Shown piece after piece: positions 29,851 through 38,908 of a stretch of DNA of 64,000 bases. A model generated the notes under the pieces. The model made no database searches, was not told the origin of the DNA, and was given only the letters and a program-made list of their open reading frames with translations. The DNA comes from Brevibacillus laterosporus DSM 25. Lineage in GTDB: Bacteria > Bacillota > Bacilli > Brevibacillales > Brevibacillaceae. The DNA lies in contig NZ_CP017705.1 in the NCBI RefSeq assembly GCF_002706795.1, positions 2,575,001-2,639,000 on the forward strand. The letters run 5' to 3'. Position numbers and translations under genes: made by a program. The stretch's first letter is position 1. Every line of letters starts with the position of its first letter.

Positions 29851-29864
29851 TGGTAAGGAGAAGT

Positions 29865-30017
29865 CTATTGGCATTTTTTGGATTCTTTATTATTCCTCTC
29901 TATTACAAGGGCGAGGAAGGCTAGTACAGAACTGATGATGCTAAGTATAGCGGCCCAAAATGCTAAATTTTCTGATGAAACACCAAGATTCCCCACTAAA
30001 TCGGATGTTGCTGGCAT
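29865..30017 (-). CDS. 50-residue single-pass membrane protein
   Basis: A short minus-strand ORF. ATG at 30017 is preceded by AGAGGAGGAAGAGTC, a near-perfect ribosome binding site. The product starts MPATSDLVGNLGVSSENLA, continues with one hydrophobic helix of about 20 residues (FWAAILSIISSVLAFLALVI) and ends in a polar, basic tail (ERNNKESKKCQ). It lies 84 nt downstream of the SDR gene on the same strand. The shape resembles small holin-like or type I toxin-like peptides, but no family was recognised. Confidence 0.6.
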   Translation of the reverse strand: MPATSDLVGNLGVSSENLAFWAAILSIISSVLAFLALVIERNNKESKKCQ

Positions 30018-30101
30018 GACTCTTCCTCCTCTCTGTCGACCTAGTAATCAGTTTATGTCTGCATACACAACGAGGGACTAGGCAGATATACGTACTGTAG
30101 A

Positions 30102-30785
30102 TCAGGATTTAGGAAAACGTGATTGAGCAATATCATGTATAAGAGATGATTTGTACACATGATTTCCGACAATGCTTTGTTGGGCGGCTTGGTACATGCT
30201 ATAGGCTACTTCTTCAGCAGGGATAGCACGATAAGTCGCCAATGGGCCTATTAACAAGGGAGAGAGAAAAGGAACCAGCTTACCTGCCCAATGTTCGGCA
30301 AATCGATACTCATGACGTTTACCTAGTAATAGGGAAGGACGAAAGATTAAGGTAGTAGGCAGCTGGAGATGTGTAATGTCTCGTTCCATCCTTCCTTTTA
30401 ATTGATTGTAAAAGAAAAGAGAGTTCACATTTGCACCTAGAGCAGAAACCAATAGAAATTTTTCAGCGCCTTGTTGTTTAGCTAGGCGAGCCATGGTCAA
30501 TGGATACTCATAATCAACACGTTGAAACTGTTCCTTACTTTTGGCCTTTTTTCGTGTGGTACCAAGACAACAATAGATATGCGTACAAGAGAAAAGAGAG
30601 CCGTATTGATCCAGATTTTCAAAAGAAAGAACAGCTTGTTCGAGTTTAGGATGATCAATAGGTAGTGCCTTACGTACAACCACATATATACGCTCATATT
30701 CAGAAGCTTCTAACAAGAAAGAGAGTAAATGTCCTCCTACCAGTCCGCTTGCACCCGCAAGAAGGGCTGTTTTCTTTTGGAGCAT
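30102..30785 (-). CDS. NAD(P)-binding oxidoreductase, atypical SDR family
   Basis: A 227-aa Rossmann-fold protein of the HTATIP2-like/atypical SDR group. The nucleotide loop GASGLVGGHLLSFLL lies at residues 10-25, followed by a strand ending VVVRK. CCLGTTRKKAKS and VSALGANVNSLFFYNQLKG hold the usual Ser and Tyr-x-x-x-Lys (YNQLK). It is like the NAD-dependent epimerase/dehydratase proteins of unknown substrate found in Bacillales. ATG at 30785 with AAAGGATT upstream. Confidence 0.85.
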   Translation of the reverse strand: MLQKKTALLAGASGLVGGHLLSFLLEASEYERIYVVVRKALPIDHPKLEQAVLSFENLDQYGSLFSCTHIYCCLGTTRKKAKSKEQFQRVDYEYPLTMARLAKQQGAEKFLLVSALGANVNSLFFYNQLKGRMERDITHLQLPTTLIFRPSLLLGKRHEYRFAEHWAGKLVPFLSPLLIGPLATYRAIPAEEVAYSMYQAAQQSIVGNHVYKSSLIHDIAQSRFPKS

Positions 30786-30916
30786 GTCAACAATCCTTTC
30801 TGACTTATTCCATCTTTCTTATTATCTCCTATTTTTTACAGAAAAAAAAGAACATCATGACGGAAAGAAATTAGAAAGTAAATAAAAGGTAATTGGCGAT
30901 TTTAGTAGTAAAAATG

Positions 30917-30969
30917 TTGAAAAAAACGTACGTTTATAATATGATTAGCTTGAAATGTTCGTGTTAAAC
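30917..30969 (+). promoter_or_regulatory. purH promoter with PurR box
   Basis: TTGAAA (30917-30922), a 17-bp spacer and TATGAT (30940-30945). The PurR box AAATGTTCGTGTTAAAC (30953-30969) covers the expected start of transcription and is identical to the purE box over 11 bases. Confidence 0.7.
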
Positions 30970-30999
30970 GATTTAATTACATGTCAGGAGGTTCTTTCC

Positions 31000-32556
31000 G
31001 TGGGGAAAAAGAGAGCACTGATTAGCGTATCTAACAAAACAGGTGTGGTGGAATTTGCGAGCCAGCTTGTCAAGCTAGGTTTTGAGGTCATTTCAACTGG
31101 GGGTACAGCGACGCTTTTAGCTGATGCAGGTGTTAAGGTAACAGGAATATCAGAGGTAACTCAGTTTCCAGAAATGATGGATGGACGGGTAAAAACTCTG
31201 CATCCAGCTATTCACAGTGGTTTGCTGGCAGTTCGTGATAATAAAGAACACGTGGAGCAAATGGCGACCCAAGGTTTTGAATATATTGATATTGTAGCTG
31301 TAAATCTTTATCCGTTTAAGGAGACGATCTCTAGAACAGATGTTAGCTATGAGGATGCGATTGAAAATATTGATATCGGTGGCCCAACTATGCTGCGCTC
31401 CGCTGCAAAGAATCATGCATACGTGACTGTAGTTGTTGACGCCAATGACTATGAGCTTGTGTTGACTGAAATTCGAGAAAAACAAAACACCAGTCTAGAA
31501 ACCCGCAAGCGTCTAGCGGCTAAAGTATTTCGTCATACGGCAGCCTACGATTCTCTCATCTCACGTTATCTAAGTGAACAAACAGGTGAGGAATTGCCAG
31601 AGAGCTTTACTGTTACCTATGAAAAAGCCCAGGAACTCCGCTATGGAGAAAATCCTCATCAGATGGCAGCCTTTTATCGAGATGCGTTGGCTACTAGGGG
31701 CAATATCGCTACATGCAAACAACTTCACGGCAAAGAACTTTCCTATAATAATATTAACGATGCTAATGCTGCACTAGCTATATTGGCTGAATTCAGCGAA
31801 CCAACAGTAGTTGCAGTAAAACATACCAATCCATGTGGGGTAGGTGTGGGAGTGACAATTCACGAGGCTTACCAAAAAGCGTATGATGCTGACCCTGTCT
31901 CTATTTATGGAGGGATCGTAGCAGCGAATCGCCCGATTGATCGTGAAACAGCTTTATTACTAAAAGAAGTATTTTTAGAAATTATTGTAGCGCCAGCTTT
32001 TGAACCAGAAGCGTTGATTATTTTGCAGGCAAAGAAAAATGTACGTTTACTTCAGATGGACACAATAGCTTCTTCTGAGCATAAAGGTATATTAAGCTCG
32101 GCTTTTCAAATTACTTCTGTGCATGGTGGAGCGCTTGTGCAAGAATGGGATCGCAAAGCGCTTGACCCTACTGCTATAATGGTCGTAACTGAACGTTCGC
32201 CAAGTGAAGAAGAGCTAACTCAACTAGAGTTCGCTTGGAAGGTGGTCAAACACGTTAAGTCTAATGCGATCGTTCTAGCTAAATCAGATAAAACGATCGG
32301 TGTTGGTGCGGGGCAGATGAACAGAGTAGGTTCAGCTCAGATTGCGATCACGCAAGCTGGAGAAGAGGCCAAGGGAGCAGTTCTTGCCTCGGATGCTTTT
32401 TTCCCAATGTCTGATACAGTAGAAGCGGCAGCCCAAGCAGGAATTACAGCTATTATTCAACCTGGTGGCTCTATTCGAGACCAAGAATCGATCGATGCGT
32501 GCAATCGTCATGGCATTGCTATGATTTTCACAGGTGTCCGTCATTTTAAACATTAA
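31000..32556 (+). CDS. purH: bifunctional AICAR formyltransferase / IMP cyclohydrolase
   Basis: Carries out the last two steps to IMP (518 aa). The N-terminal cyclohydrolase (MGS-like) domain has [19 protein letters not shown] and [14 protein letters not shown]. The C-terminal transformylase has [12 protein letters not shown] and [12 protein letters not shown]. An upstream ATG at 30955 lies within the operator; the GTG at 31000 with AGGAGG at 30986-30991 is the start. Operon with purD, 16 nt downstream, driven by its own PurR-boxed promoter. Confidence 0.97.
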   Translation: MGKKRALISVSNKTGVVEFASQLVKLGFEVISTGGTATLLADAGVKVTGISEVTQFPEMMDGRVKTLHPAIHSGLLAVRDNKEHVEQMATQGFEYIDIVAVNLYPFKETISRTDVSYEDAIENIDIGGPTMLRSAAKNHAYVTVVVDANDYELVLTEIREKQNTSLETRKRLAAKVFRHTAAYDSLISRYLSEQTGEELPESFTVTYEKAQELRYGENPHQMAAFYRDALATRGNIATCKQLHGKELSYNNINDANAALAILAEFSEPTVVAVKHTNPCGVGVGVTIHEAYQKAYDADPVSIYGGIVAANRPIDRETALLLKEVFLEIIVAPAFEPEALIILQAKKNVRLLQMDTIASSEHKGILSSAFQITSVHGGALVQEWDRKALDPTAIMVVTERSPSEEELTQLEFAWKVVKHVKSNAIVLAKSDKTIGVGAGQMNRVGSAQIAITQAGEEAKGAVLASDAFFPMSDTVEAAAQAGITAIIQPGGSIRDQESIDACNRHGIAMIFTGVRHFKH

Positions 32557-32572
32557 GGGGAGGACAAATAGG

Positions 32573-33862
32573 ATGAAAGTTTTGGTAGTAGGCAGCGGGG
32601 GAAGGGAACACACCCTCGTGTGGAAACTGGCACAAAGCCCTAAAGTGGAGAAAATATTCTGCGCTCCGGGTAATGGCGGAACCGCTGCTCTGGTGCAAAA
32701 CGTTCCGATCCAGGTGACAGATTATGCGGCACTGGCTCAGTTTGCGAAAGACGAGGAAATTGATGTTACCGTTGTCGGTCCTGAAGATCCACTTTTAGGA
32801 GGGATTGTAGATTTCTTTACTCTACGTAACCTACCTATATATGGTCCAAGTGCAAAAGCTGCAAAACTGGAAGGCAGCAAGTCCTTTGCTAAATGCCTGA
32901 TGAGAAAATATGATATTCCAACTGCGGAATATGAATCTTTCCTCGATTTTGAATCTGCTATTGCTTATGTAAGAGAAAAAGGGGCCCCCATTGTTATTAA
33001 GGCGGATGGTCTGGCACAAGGAAAAGGTGTCATTCTAGCTTTTAGCTTAGAGGAAGCAGAAGAAGCAATCCGCCAGATCATGCAGGATAGTAAGTTTGGT
33101 CAAGCTGGAAGCCGCATTGTTATTGAAGAGTTTATGCAAGGAGAAGAATTAACGTTGCTCTCATTTATTGATGGAGAGACCGTTAAACCAATGATTCCTT
33201 CTCAGGATCATAAAACGGTATTTGATGGAGATAAAGGACCTAATACCGGTGGAATGGGTGCGTATGCTCCTGTACCTCAAGTAAAGGATAGCGATATACA
33301 ACATATGATAGATACGATTGTTCAACCAATGGCTTCTGCTATGGTAGCGGAAGGCATCCCATTTCGTGGTATTTTGTACACGGGAATAATGCTTACCGAG
33401 GAAGGGCCTAAGGTTGTAGAATTTAATGCCAGATTTGGCGATCCAGAAACACAAGTCGTATTGCCTTTATTGGAAACGGATTTAATAGATATTATTATGG
33501 CCACATTAAATGGAAGCTTGGCCGACTTAGACATCAATTGGAGTAAACAGAGTGCGGTTACAGTTGTTATGGCTTCACCAGGATATCCGGGGGATTATCC
33601 TAAGGGGGCTATCATTACTGGTGTGGACGTGCCTGTAGCCGATTCGCCTAAACAAGACAATCAGGAGATCGTGTTTCATGCTGGTACGAAACAAGAAGCT
33701 GATCATTTTGTAACAAGTGGTGGACGGGTACTGGCGGTAACTGCTTTAGCAGACTCCTTACAGCTAGCAAAAGAAAAGGCGTATCAGGCTGTAGCAAAGA
33801 TATCCTTTACAGGTGCACATTATCGTAGAGATATTGCTGATAAAGCTTTTAAAAAGGTATAG
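32573..33862 (+). CDS. purD: phosphoribosylamine-glycine ligase
   Basis: GAR synthetase (429 aa), an ATP-grasp enzyme joining phosphoribosylamine and glycine. N-terminal GSGGREHTLVWKL, ATP-grasp loop KADGLAQGKGV, PNTGGMGAYAP and metal-site segment FNARFGDPETQVVLP are present. ATG at 32573 with GGGGAGGA upstream; the ORF extension to 32534 lies within purH. Last gene of the pathway here; a strong terminator follows. Confidence 0.97.
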   Translation: MKVLVVGSGGREHTLVWKLAQSPKVEKIFCAPGNGGTAALVQNVPIQVTDYAALAQFAKDEEIDVTVVGPEDPLLGGIVDFFTLRNLPIYGPSAKAAKLEGSKSFAKCLMRKYDIPTAEYESFLDFESAIAYVREKGAPIVIKADGLAQGKGVILAFSLEEAEEAIRQIMQDSKFGQAGSRIVIEEFMQGEELTLLSFIDGETVKPMIPSQDHKTVFDGDKGPNTGGMGAYAPVPQVKDSDIQHMIDTIVQPMASAMVAEGIPFRGILYTGIMLTEEGPKVVEFNARFGDPETQVVLPLLETDLIDIIMATLNGSLADLDINWSKQSAVTVVMASPGYPGDYPKGAIITGVDVPVADSPKQDNQEIVFHAGTKQEADHFVTSGGRVLAVTALADSLQLAKEKAYQAVAKISFTGAHYRRDIADKAFKKV

Positions 33863-33893
33863 GAAGACTAGTATAACATTTAGTCTGGACTGA

Positions 33894-33943
33894 ACAAACA
33901 AAAGGGATTGGGCCTCTGTGGCCTTATCCCTTTGTTTGTTTTT
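33894..33943. terminator. bidirectional terminator after purD
   Basis: AACAAACAAAAGGGATTGGGCC pairs (in two blocks) with GGCC and ATCCCTTTGTTTGTT, followed by a T-run. A-rich on the left and T-rich on the right, so it can serve purD (+) and the convergent DUF2892 gene (-). Confidence 0.85.
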
Positions 33944-34478
33944 ACTCAGCATCATGAGTAGACGAATTCTTATTCTGTGATTGATCAAGATGTGAGCTGT
34001 TTTGATGAGTAGATTGCTTTTGAGATGCTTGATCACTTTGTTTTTCGCTTTCTACAAAGCTTTCGAAAGCCTTACGAGCAAGCTCTTCAACATGCGTATT
34101 TTGAGAGTTATGGTCTGTTGCTTGCTCATTTTCAGAATGTACCTGTTGATCTGTAGAGGTGCGCTTCAATGCTCGGTTTTTCATCGACGAGGTAGCCTCT
34201 CGGGTCTTGTTGTAAAGAGAAAGGCCTGTTGGAATAATTTTATCCATTGCTTGACGGACTAAATCCTCTTTTCTTGTGCTGATACCAAACGCTAAAAGGA
34301 TTGGACAAAAGCGTGTGATTCCTTCGGCTACTTTCATAGCTGACCATAGTAAGAGACCATAAGGCTTTTTACCATAACGATAATTTGACATTTTGCTAAT
34401 AGCGCATCCTAAACCAACTAGTCCCAATGTTATACGAATATAGGCATCAAACCTACCAACATTCTTTTTCATGCTCAT
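33942..34478 (-). CDS. DUF2892 (YgaP-like) membrane protein with polar tail
   Basis: 178 aa. The N-terminal 65 residues match the DUF2892/YgaP-type membrane domain, with KKNVGRFDAYIRITLGLVG at the start and two hydrophobic segments. The rest is a long hydrophilic tail rich in Ser, Gln, Asn, His and Glu, likely disordered. ATG at 34478 has AAGGAGGCTGG upstream. Convergent with purD. Function unknown. Confidence 0.75.
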   Translation of the reverse strand: MSMKKNVGRFDAYIRITLGLVGLGCAISKMSNYRYGKKPYGLLLWSAMKVAEGITRFCPILLAFGISTRKEDLVRQAMDKIIPTGLSLYNKTREATSSMKNRALKRTSTDQQVHSENEQATDHNSQNTHVEELARKAFESFVESEKQSDQASQKQSTHQNSSHLDQSQNKNSSTHDAE

Positions 34479-34614
34479 CCAGCCTCCTTCCTTGTGTTAG
34501 TTTGTGTTGAGAAGCGATTGTCCACCCAAGGAAAAAATGGTAGGAAAGCAGGGATCGCTTAGCATACCATATAACTAGTAAATGACGATGCTAACAAGAG
34601 AGGAGAGGGAATGA

Positions 34615-36375
34615 GTGAGGGCAAGAAAACTAACAGAAATTGCTTATAAACAATTGATTCGTACGGCAAAAGGACTTGAAGCTGCTAGTGTGTGGATTAC
34701 TGGAGGGACAATATTAGATGTATATACGAAGTCCTGGCGAAAAGCAGACATAGTCTTGGCTGGTGAGCGTATTGCTTATGTGGGAGAAAAAGTACCACTA
34801 GTGAATGATGATACAATTTGTATAAATGCAAAGGACAAGTATATCGTTCCTGGATACATAGAGCCACATGCTCATCCTTTTCAATGGTATAACCCGTTCA
34901 CTTTAGCTGATTATGCCCTACAAACAGGGACTACGACAATGATAAGTGATAGCTTATTCTTTTTTCAATTGTTGCCGTATGACAAGCTCTCTTCGCTTTT
35001 TGGTGAAATAAATAAGCATCCTATGAAGCAATTTTTTTGGGCCCGATTGGATTCACAAACGTTACCTGATCCAGAAGGTGTTTTCCAACGTGAAAGGATA
35101 AAGGAGCTGTTAGATCACCCTTTAGTGATTCAGGCCGGAGAATTAACCGATTGGAGAGGCATATTGGATGAACGAGAAGAGTTGTTAGAGGGCATGCGTT
35201 ATGCTCTGGATCTAGGTAAGCGAATAGAGGGACATCATCCAGGTGCTTCTTATCAGACATTGGCTCTAGCAGCTGCTCATGGGGTAGGGGCTTGTCATGA
35301 AAGTATGAAGGCGGAGGAGCTGTTGCACCGCTTACAAGTGGGAATGTATGCCACACTTCGTCATTCCTCCATTCGACCTGATCTGCCCAAATTGATCACA
35401 GAATGGCTAGAGTTAGATTTACCTTGGTCGCCTCGTATGATGCTGACATCCGATGGAGCAACAGCTCCGATGCTTCGAAACGGAGTAATGGACTACACGA
35501 TCCGAGTTGCGATTGAGTCAGGTATGCCAATTGAGGAAGCCTATGTGATGGCAACCCTGAATTCTGCTACGTATTATGGCATGGATACCGAAATAGGTGG
35601 AATTGCTCCAGGTCGTCTGGCTGATATATTGTTACTTACGGAAAAAAATAATCCAACCCCAGAAACAGTCATTGCAAATGGTCTTATTATCGTACAGGAG
35701 GGGCAGGTAGTTGCAAAGGTACCAAAGAGTCAAATGAGTGATTATGTTTCTGGTAGTCTCATCATGGAAGAAATGGTGTCTGATCAATGGTTTTTGTTTC
35801 CAGATAAGACGCAAGCCCTTTCCTTAGATACTCTTCCTGTAATCTGTATGATTAATGCGGTTATTAGTAAATTAGATGAAACAACCGTTATTCATGATTG
35901 GGAGGAGCTTATTCAAATACCGGATGCGATGCTTGCAGTATTAATTGATCCAAAAACGAAACAATTGACGAAGGCTATTTTACGAGGCTTTGCAGTTGAG
36001 CTGGAGGCATTAGCTACCAGTTTTCATGCATCCACAGAATTTCTCGTGCTAGGTCGTAATCCTCAATCGATGAAAGCGGCCCTACAGGAGATCATGGCAT
36101 CAAAAGGTGGAGTGGCGATCATCGAAAAGGGGGAAGTGCTTTTTCATATACCCTTACCTATAGGAGGGAAAATGACAGATGAATCGATGGAGATCGTTAT
36201 GGAAAAAAGCGAGCGCTTTACCACTTTAATGAAGGAACGTGGATATCGATTTGATGATCCAATTTATTCCTTATTATTTTTTACTGCCACCCACTTACCC
36301 TTTGTTCGTTTTACCAAGGCTGGAATCTATGAAGTGAAGACTGGTTCCTTGATTTATCCTGCTACTCCGCTCTAA
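34615..36375 (+). CDS. yerA: adenine deaminase-like amidohydrolase (YerA type)
   Basis: 586-aa amidohydrolase-superfamily protein, related to adenine deaminase (adenine to hypoxanthine). Metal-site motifs: PGYIEPHAHPFQW, EGHHPGASYQ, ACHESMKAEE and LTSDGATAP. The small flanking beta-domain and C-terminal Ade domain are present. EPHAHPF rather than the HxHIESS of true Ade marks the YerA subgroup, whose substrate is not certain. GTG start at 34615 with AGGAGAGGG upstream; an ATG at 34611 is out of frame. In B. subtilis yerA lies close to purD, as here, linking it to purine salvage. Confidence 0.85.
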   Translation: MRARKLTEIAYKQLIRTAKGLEAASVWITGGTILDVYTKSWRKADIVLAGERIAYVGEKVPLVNDDTICINAKDKYIVPGYIEPHAHPFQWYNPFTLADYALQTGTTTMISDSLFFFQLLPYDKLSSLFGEINKHPMKQFFWARLDSQTLPDPEGVFQRERIKELLDHPLVIQAGELTDWRGILDEREELLEGMRYALDLGKRIEGHHPGASYQTLALAAAHGVGACHESMKAEELLHRLQVGMYATLRHSSIRPDLPKLITEWLELDLPWSPRMMLTSDGATAPMLRNGVMDYTIRVAIESGMPIEEAYVMATLNSATYYGMDTEIGGIAPGRLADILLLTEKNNPTPETVIANGLIIVQEGQVVAKVPKSQMSDYVSGSLIMEEMVSDQWFLFPDKTQALSLDTLPVICMINAVISKLDETTVIHDWEELIQIPDAMLAVLIDPKTKQLTKAILRGFAVELEALATSFHASTEFLVLGRNPQSMKAALQEIMASKGGVAIIEKGEVLFHIPLPIGGKMTDESMEIVMEKSERFTTLMKERGYRFDDPIYSLLFFTATHLPFVRFTKAGIYEVKTGSLIYPATPL

Positions 36376-36624
36376 AAAGTCTTCCTAATAGGTTATCAAT
36401 AAAGCTTCTCATCCTTGTTGATATGTGTAAAATAGTGCTAATAGTGCGGTAGAATCGATTCGATAAAAATTATTTTTTTCTTGTAAATTTTCAGATTTAT
36501 TTTACAATAAAAAATAATCATTAACACAAAACGGTTCTTCTTACCTAAAGTTGTCAAAACCCGAATGATCTGTGAATAAACTGGTTTAGTTGAAAGAAAG
36601 TACAAATAAGGGGGATCTGATTCC

Positions 36625-37794
36625 ATGAACAAGAAAGGTAGCATGGGACTCTTTACCGCCATATTGACTACTGGATTAGTTTTATCAGGCTGTACAGGAG
36701 CAGGCCAAAGCACTGGAAAAGAGGTAATTAAAATAGCTACACAAAGCCCACTATCTGGTGCATACGCAAACATTGGTGACGCGATTAAACAGGGAGCAGG
36801 ATACGCACTTCAGGAGGAGAAGGAAGAATTTGCGAAAATGGGATTCGAACTACAGCTATTTCCTCAGGATGATCAGGCTGATCCTAAACAAGGTGTTACC
36901 AATGCCCAGCTACTGGTTGCCAACAAGGACGTACTGGGGGTGATCGGTCACTACAACACCGGTGTTGCTGTTCCGTCCTCTTCAAAGTATGAAGCTGGCA
37001 AACTAGTTATGGTCTCTCCCGCTAACACAGGCATTACACTCACAGAAGAAGGGAAGAAGACAGTCCATCGCATTTGTGCACGAAATGATGTACAAGGCCC
37101 CGCAGCTGCCAGATACGCCAAAAATACGCTTGGTGTAAAAAACGTATTCATTATTAATGATAAGACAGCGTATGGTACAGGATTAACTGACCAAGTAAAA
37201 GCTCAATTTGAAAAGGATGGGGTGGGAATACTTGGTTTAGAAGGCATTACTGTAGGCGAAAAGGATTATAGTGCTGTGATTAATCAGGTAGTCTCTAGCA
37301 AACCAGATCTGGTCTTCTTTGGGGGGATTTATTCGGAAGGAGGTCTGTTATTTAAGCAGGCTCGTGATAAGGGATATCAGGGGATTTTTATGGGTGGGGA
37401 TGGAATCGATTCCTCTGAATTAGTGACGATTGCTGGCAGTGCTGCTGAAGGGGTTATCTATACATCGGCAGCGGGGGACGTTACCCAGACTGCTGAAGGA
37501 AAAAAATGGGCTGAGGCTTATGAAAAAGCAACTAACAAAAAACCAGAAACCTATTCCGTTTACGGTTATGATGCGATGAAAGTATTACTGAATGGTTTGA
37601 AAAATTCTATTAAGGCAAATGGTAATAAAAAGCCTAGCCGAGAGCAAGTGTTAGATGCTGTTCATAAAACGAAAGACTTTCAAGGACAATTTACCAAAGT
37701 CACCTTTACAGAAAAGGGGGACAATGAATTCGCCCAGGTATTCGTCTACAAATTTGAAAATGGAAAAGCCACTTTTGTAACCAAAGCAGAGTAG
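36625..37794 (+). CDS. livJ: branched-chain amino-acid-type ABC transporter substrate-binding lipoprotein
   Basis: Periplasmic-binding-type lipoprotein (389 aa) of the Leu/Ile/Val family. The signal peptide ends in lipobox LSGC with Cys23. The binding fold starts IKIATQSPLSGAYANIG, and the ligand-loop SPANTGITLT is seen. It captures the substrate for the LivHMGF permease encoded downstream. ATG with AAGGGGGATC upstream. A strong hairpin follows the gene, so it is probably made in excess over the permease. The ligand could be a branched-chain amino acid or a related compound. Confidence 0.92.
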   Translation: MNKKGSMGLFTAILTTGLVLSGCTGAGQSTGKEVIKIATQSPLSGAYANIGDAIKQGAGYALQEEKEEFAKMGFELQLFPQDDQADPKQGVTNAQLLVANKDVLGVIGHYNTGVAVPSSSKYEAGKLVMVSPANTGITLTEEGKKTVHRICARNDVQGPAAARYAKNTLGVKNVFIINDKTAYGTGLTDQVKAQFEKDGVGILGLEGITVGEKDYSAVINQVVSSKPDLVFFGGIYSEGGLLFKQARDKGYQGIFMGGDGIDSSELVTIAGSAAEGVIYTSAAGDVTQTAEGKKWAEAYEKATNKKPETYSVYGYDAMKVLLNGLKNSIKANGNKKPSREQVLDAVHKTKDFQGQFTKVTFTEKGDNEFAQVFVYKFENGKATFVTKAE

Positions 37795-37803
37795 TATCAC
37801 GGA

Positions 37804-37856
37804 GGACGCTTTCTACCGTTGTAGTAAGGGGACGACGCGTAGAAGCGCCCTTTTCT
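37804..37856 (+). terminator. hairpin between livJ and livH
   Basis: GGACGCTTTCTAC and GTAGAAGCGCCC pair around a 22-nt loop and are followed by a T-rich run. Probably a partial terminator that sets the ratio of binding protein to permease. Confidence 0.75.
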
Positions 37857-37951
37857 TTTAAGAACGATTGAGGAAAAGCCCTATTTGTTGTAGGGAAAAT
37901 GATCTGCATTTACAGTGAAAAGAAAAATACAAGAGAAATGAGGGAATGTAC

Positions 37952-38899
37952 ATGTGGCAGATCCTACCTCAAGTGTTGGTTGACGGACTTACCCTCGGCT
38001 TCATGTATGCAGTTGTGGCCTTGGGTTACACAATGGTGTATGGAATCTTAGAATTTATAAACTTTTCACATGGAGAAATTTTTATGGTGGGAGCGTTTGT
38101 AGGGACAGAAGTGCTTCTTGTTATGGAAGCTAATGGGGTATTGCAAGGAATGAACCCATTTTTGGCTCTGATTCTTGCTCTGATTATCAGTATGGTGTTA
38201 ACCGGTTTATTGGGTATAGGGATTGAACGGGTTGCTTATCGGCCTCTACGGAATGCCCCGCGATTAGTCCCACTGATATCTGCCATTGGTGTATCCTTCT
38301 TCTTGCAGGATGTCGTTCGTTTTGCAGAAGCGATTCATCGGGATGCCTTTTATTTAACAGGCCCTATTTTATTCCCTGGAAAGATCGATATCGGTATCGC
38401 TCAAATTCCCTCAAAAGCTGTGATTGTTGTTGTCGTAGCTATTGTCATGATGATTACATTAACACTATTTATTAACAAGACAAAATGGGGCATCGCGATG
38501 CGTGCCGTTTCACAAGATCAATCCACAGCATCACTTATGACCATAAATGTGGACAAAGTTATTATGTTAACCTTCCTTATTGGTTCAAGCTTAGGTGGAG
38601 CGACTGGTGTGCTGTTCGCACAAAATTATGGAACGATTGATCCCTACATCGGCTTCATTTTGGGAATGAAAGCTTTTACTGCTGCTATCTTAGGCGGTAT
38701 TGGTAATCTTAGAGGGGCGATGCTAGGAGGGGTGCTTCTTGGATTAATTGAGTCATTGGCTGGTGCGTATATGGGGCCGTTAACAGGAGGAGCATTCGGT
38801 GGAGAGTATAAGGATGTCATCGGATTTGCCATTCTCATTCTAGTGCTTCTGTTCAAACCCGAGGGTCTGCTTGGGGAAGCCATAAAAGAGAAAGTGTAG
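37952..38899 (+). CDS. livH: branched-chain amino-acid ABC transporter permease LivH
   Basis: Membrane permease (315 aa) of the LivH family with about eight helices. The signature VVALGYTMVYGILEFINFSHGEIFMVGAF lies near the N-terminus (given here as two overlapping parts of one motif around residues 20-48), and AAILGGIGNLRGAMLGG is the cytoplasmic EAA-like loop. The ATG at 37952 has AGGG 7 nt upstream; an in-frame ATG at 37946 is too close to it. Followed directly by livM. Confidence 0.92.
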   Translation: MWQILPQVLVDGLTLGFMYAVVALGYTMVYGILEFINFSHGEIFMVGAFVGTEVLLVMEANGVLQGMNPFLALILALIISMVLTGLLGIGIERVAYRPLRNAPRLVPLISAIGVSFFLQDVVRFAEAIHRDAFYLTGPILFPGKIDIGIAQIPSKAVIVVVVAIVMMITLTLFINKTKWGIAMRAVSQDQSTASLMTINVDKVIMLTFLIGSSLGGATGVLFAQNYGTIDPYIGFILGMKAFTAAILGGIGNLRGAMLGGVLLGLIESLAGAYMGPLTGGAFGGEYKDVIGFAILILVLLFKPEGLLGEAIKEKV

Positions 38900-38908
38900 G
38901 TGAAAGAA

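Noticed and set aside
29878-30081. Plus-strand frame of 67 codons
   Set aside because: No ribosome binding site and no sensible protein character. The opposite strand carries the 50-residue membrane protein with an excellent ribosome site.
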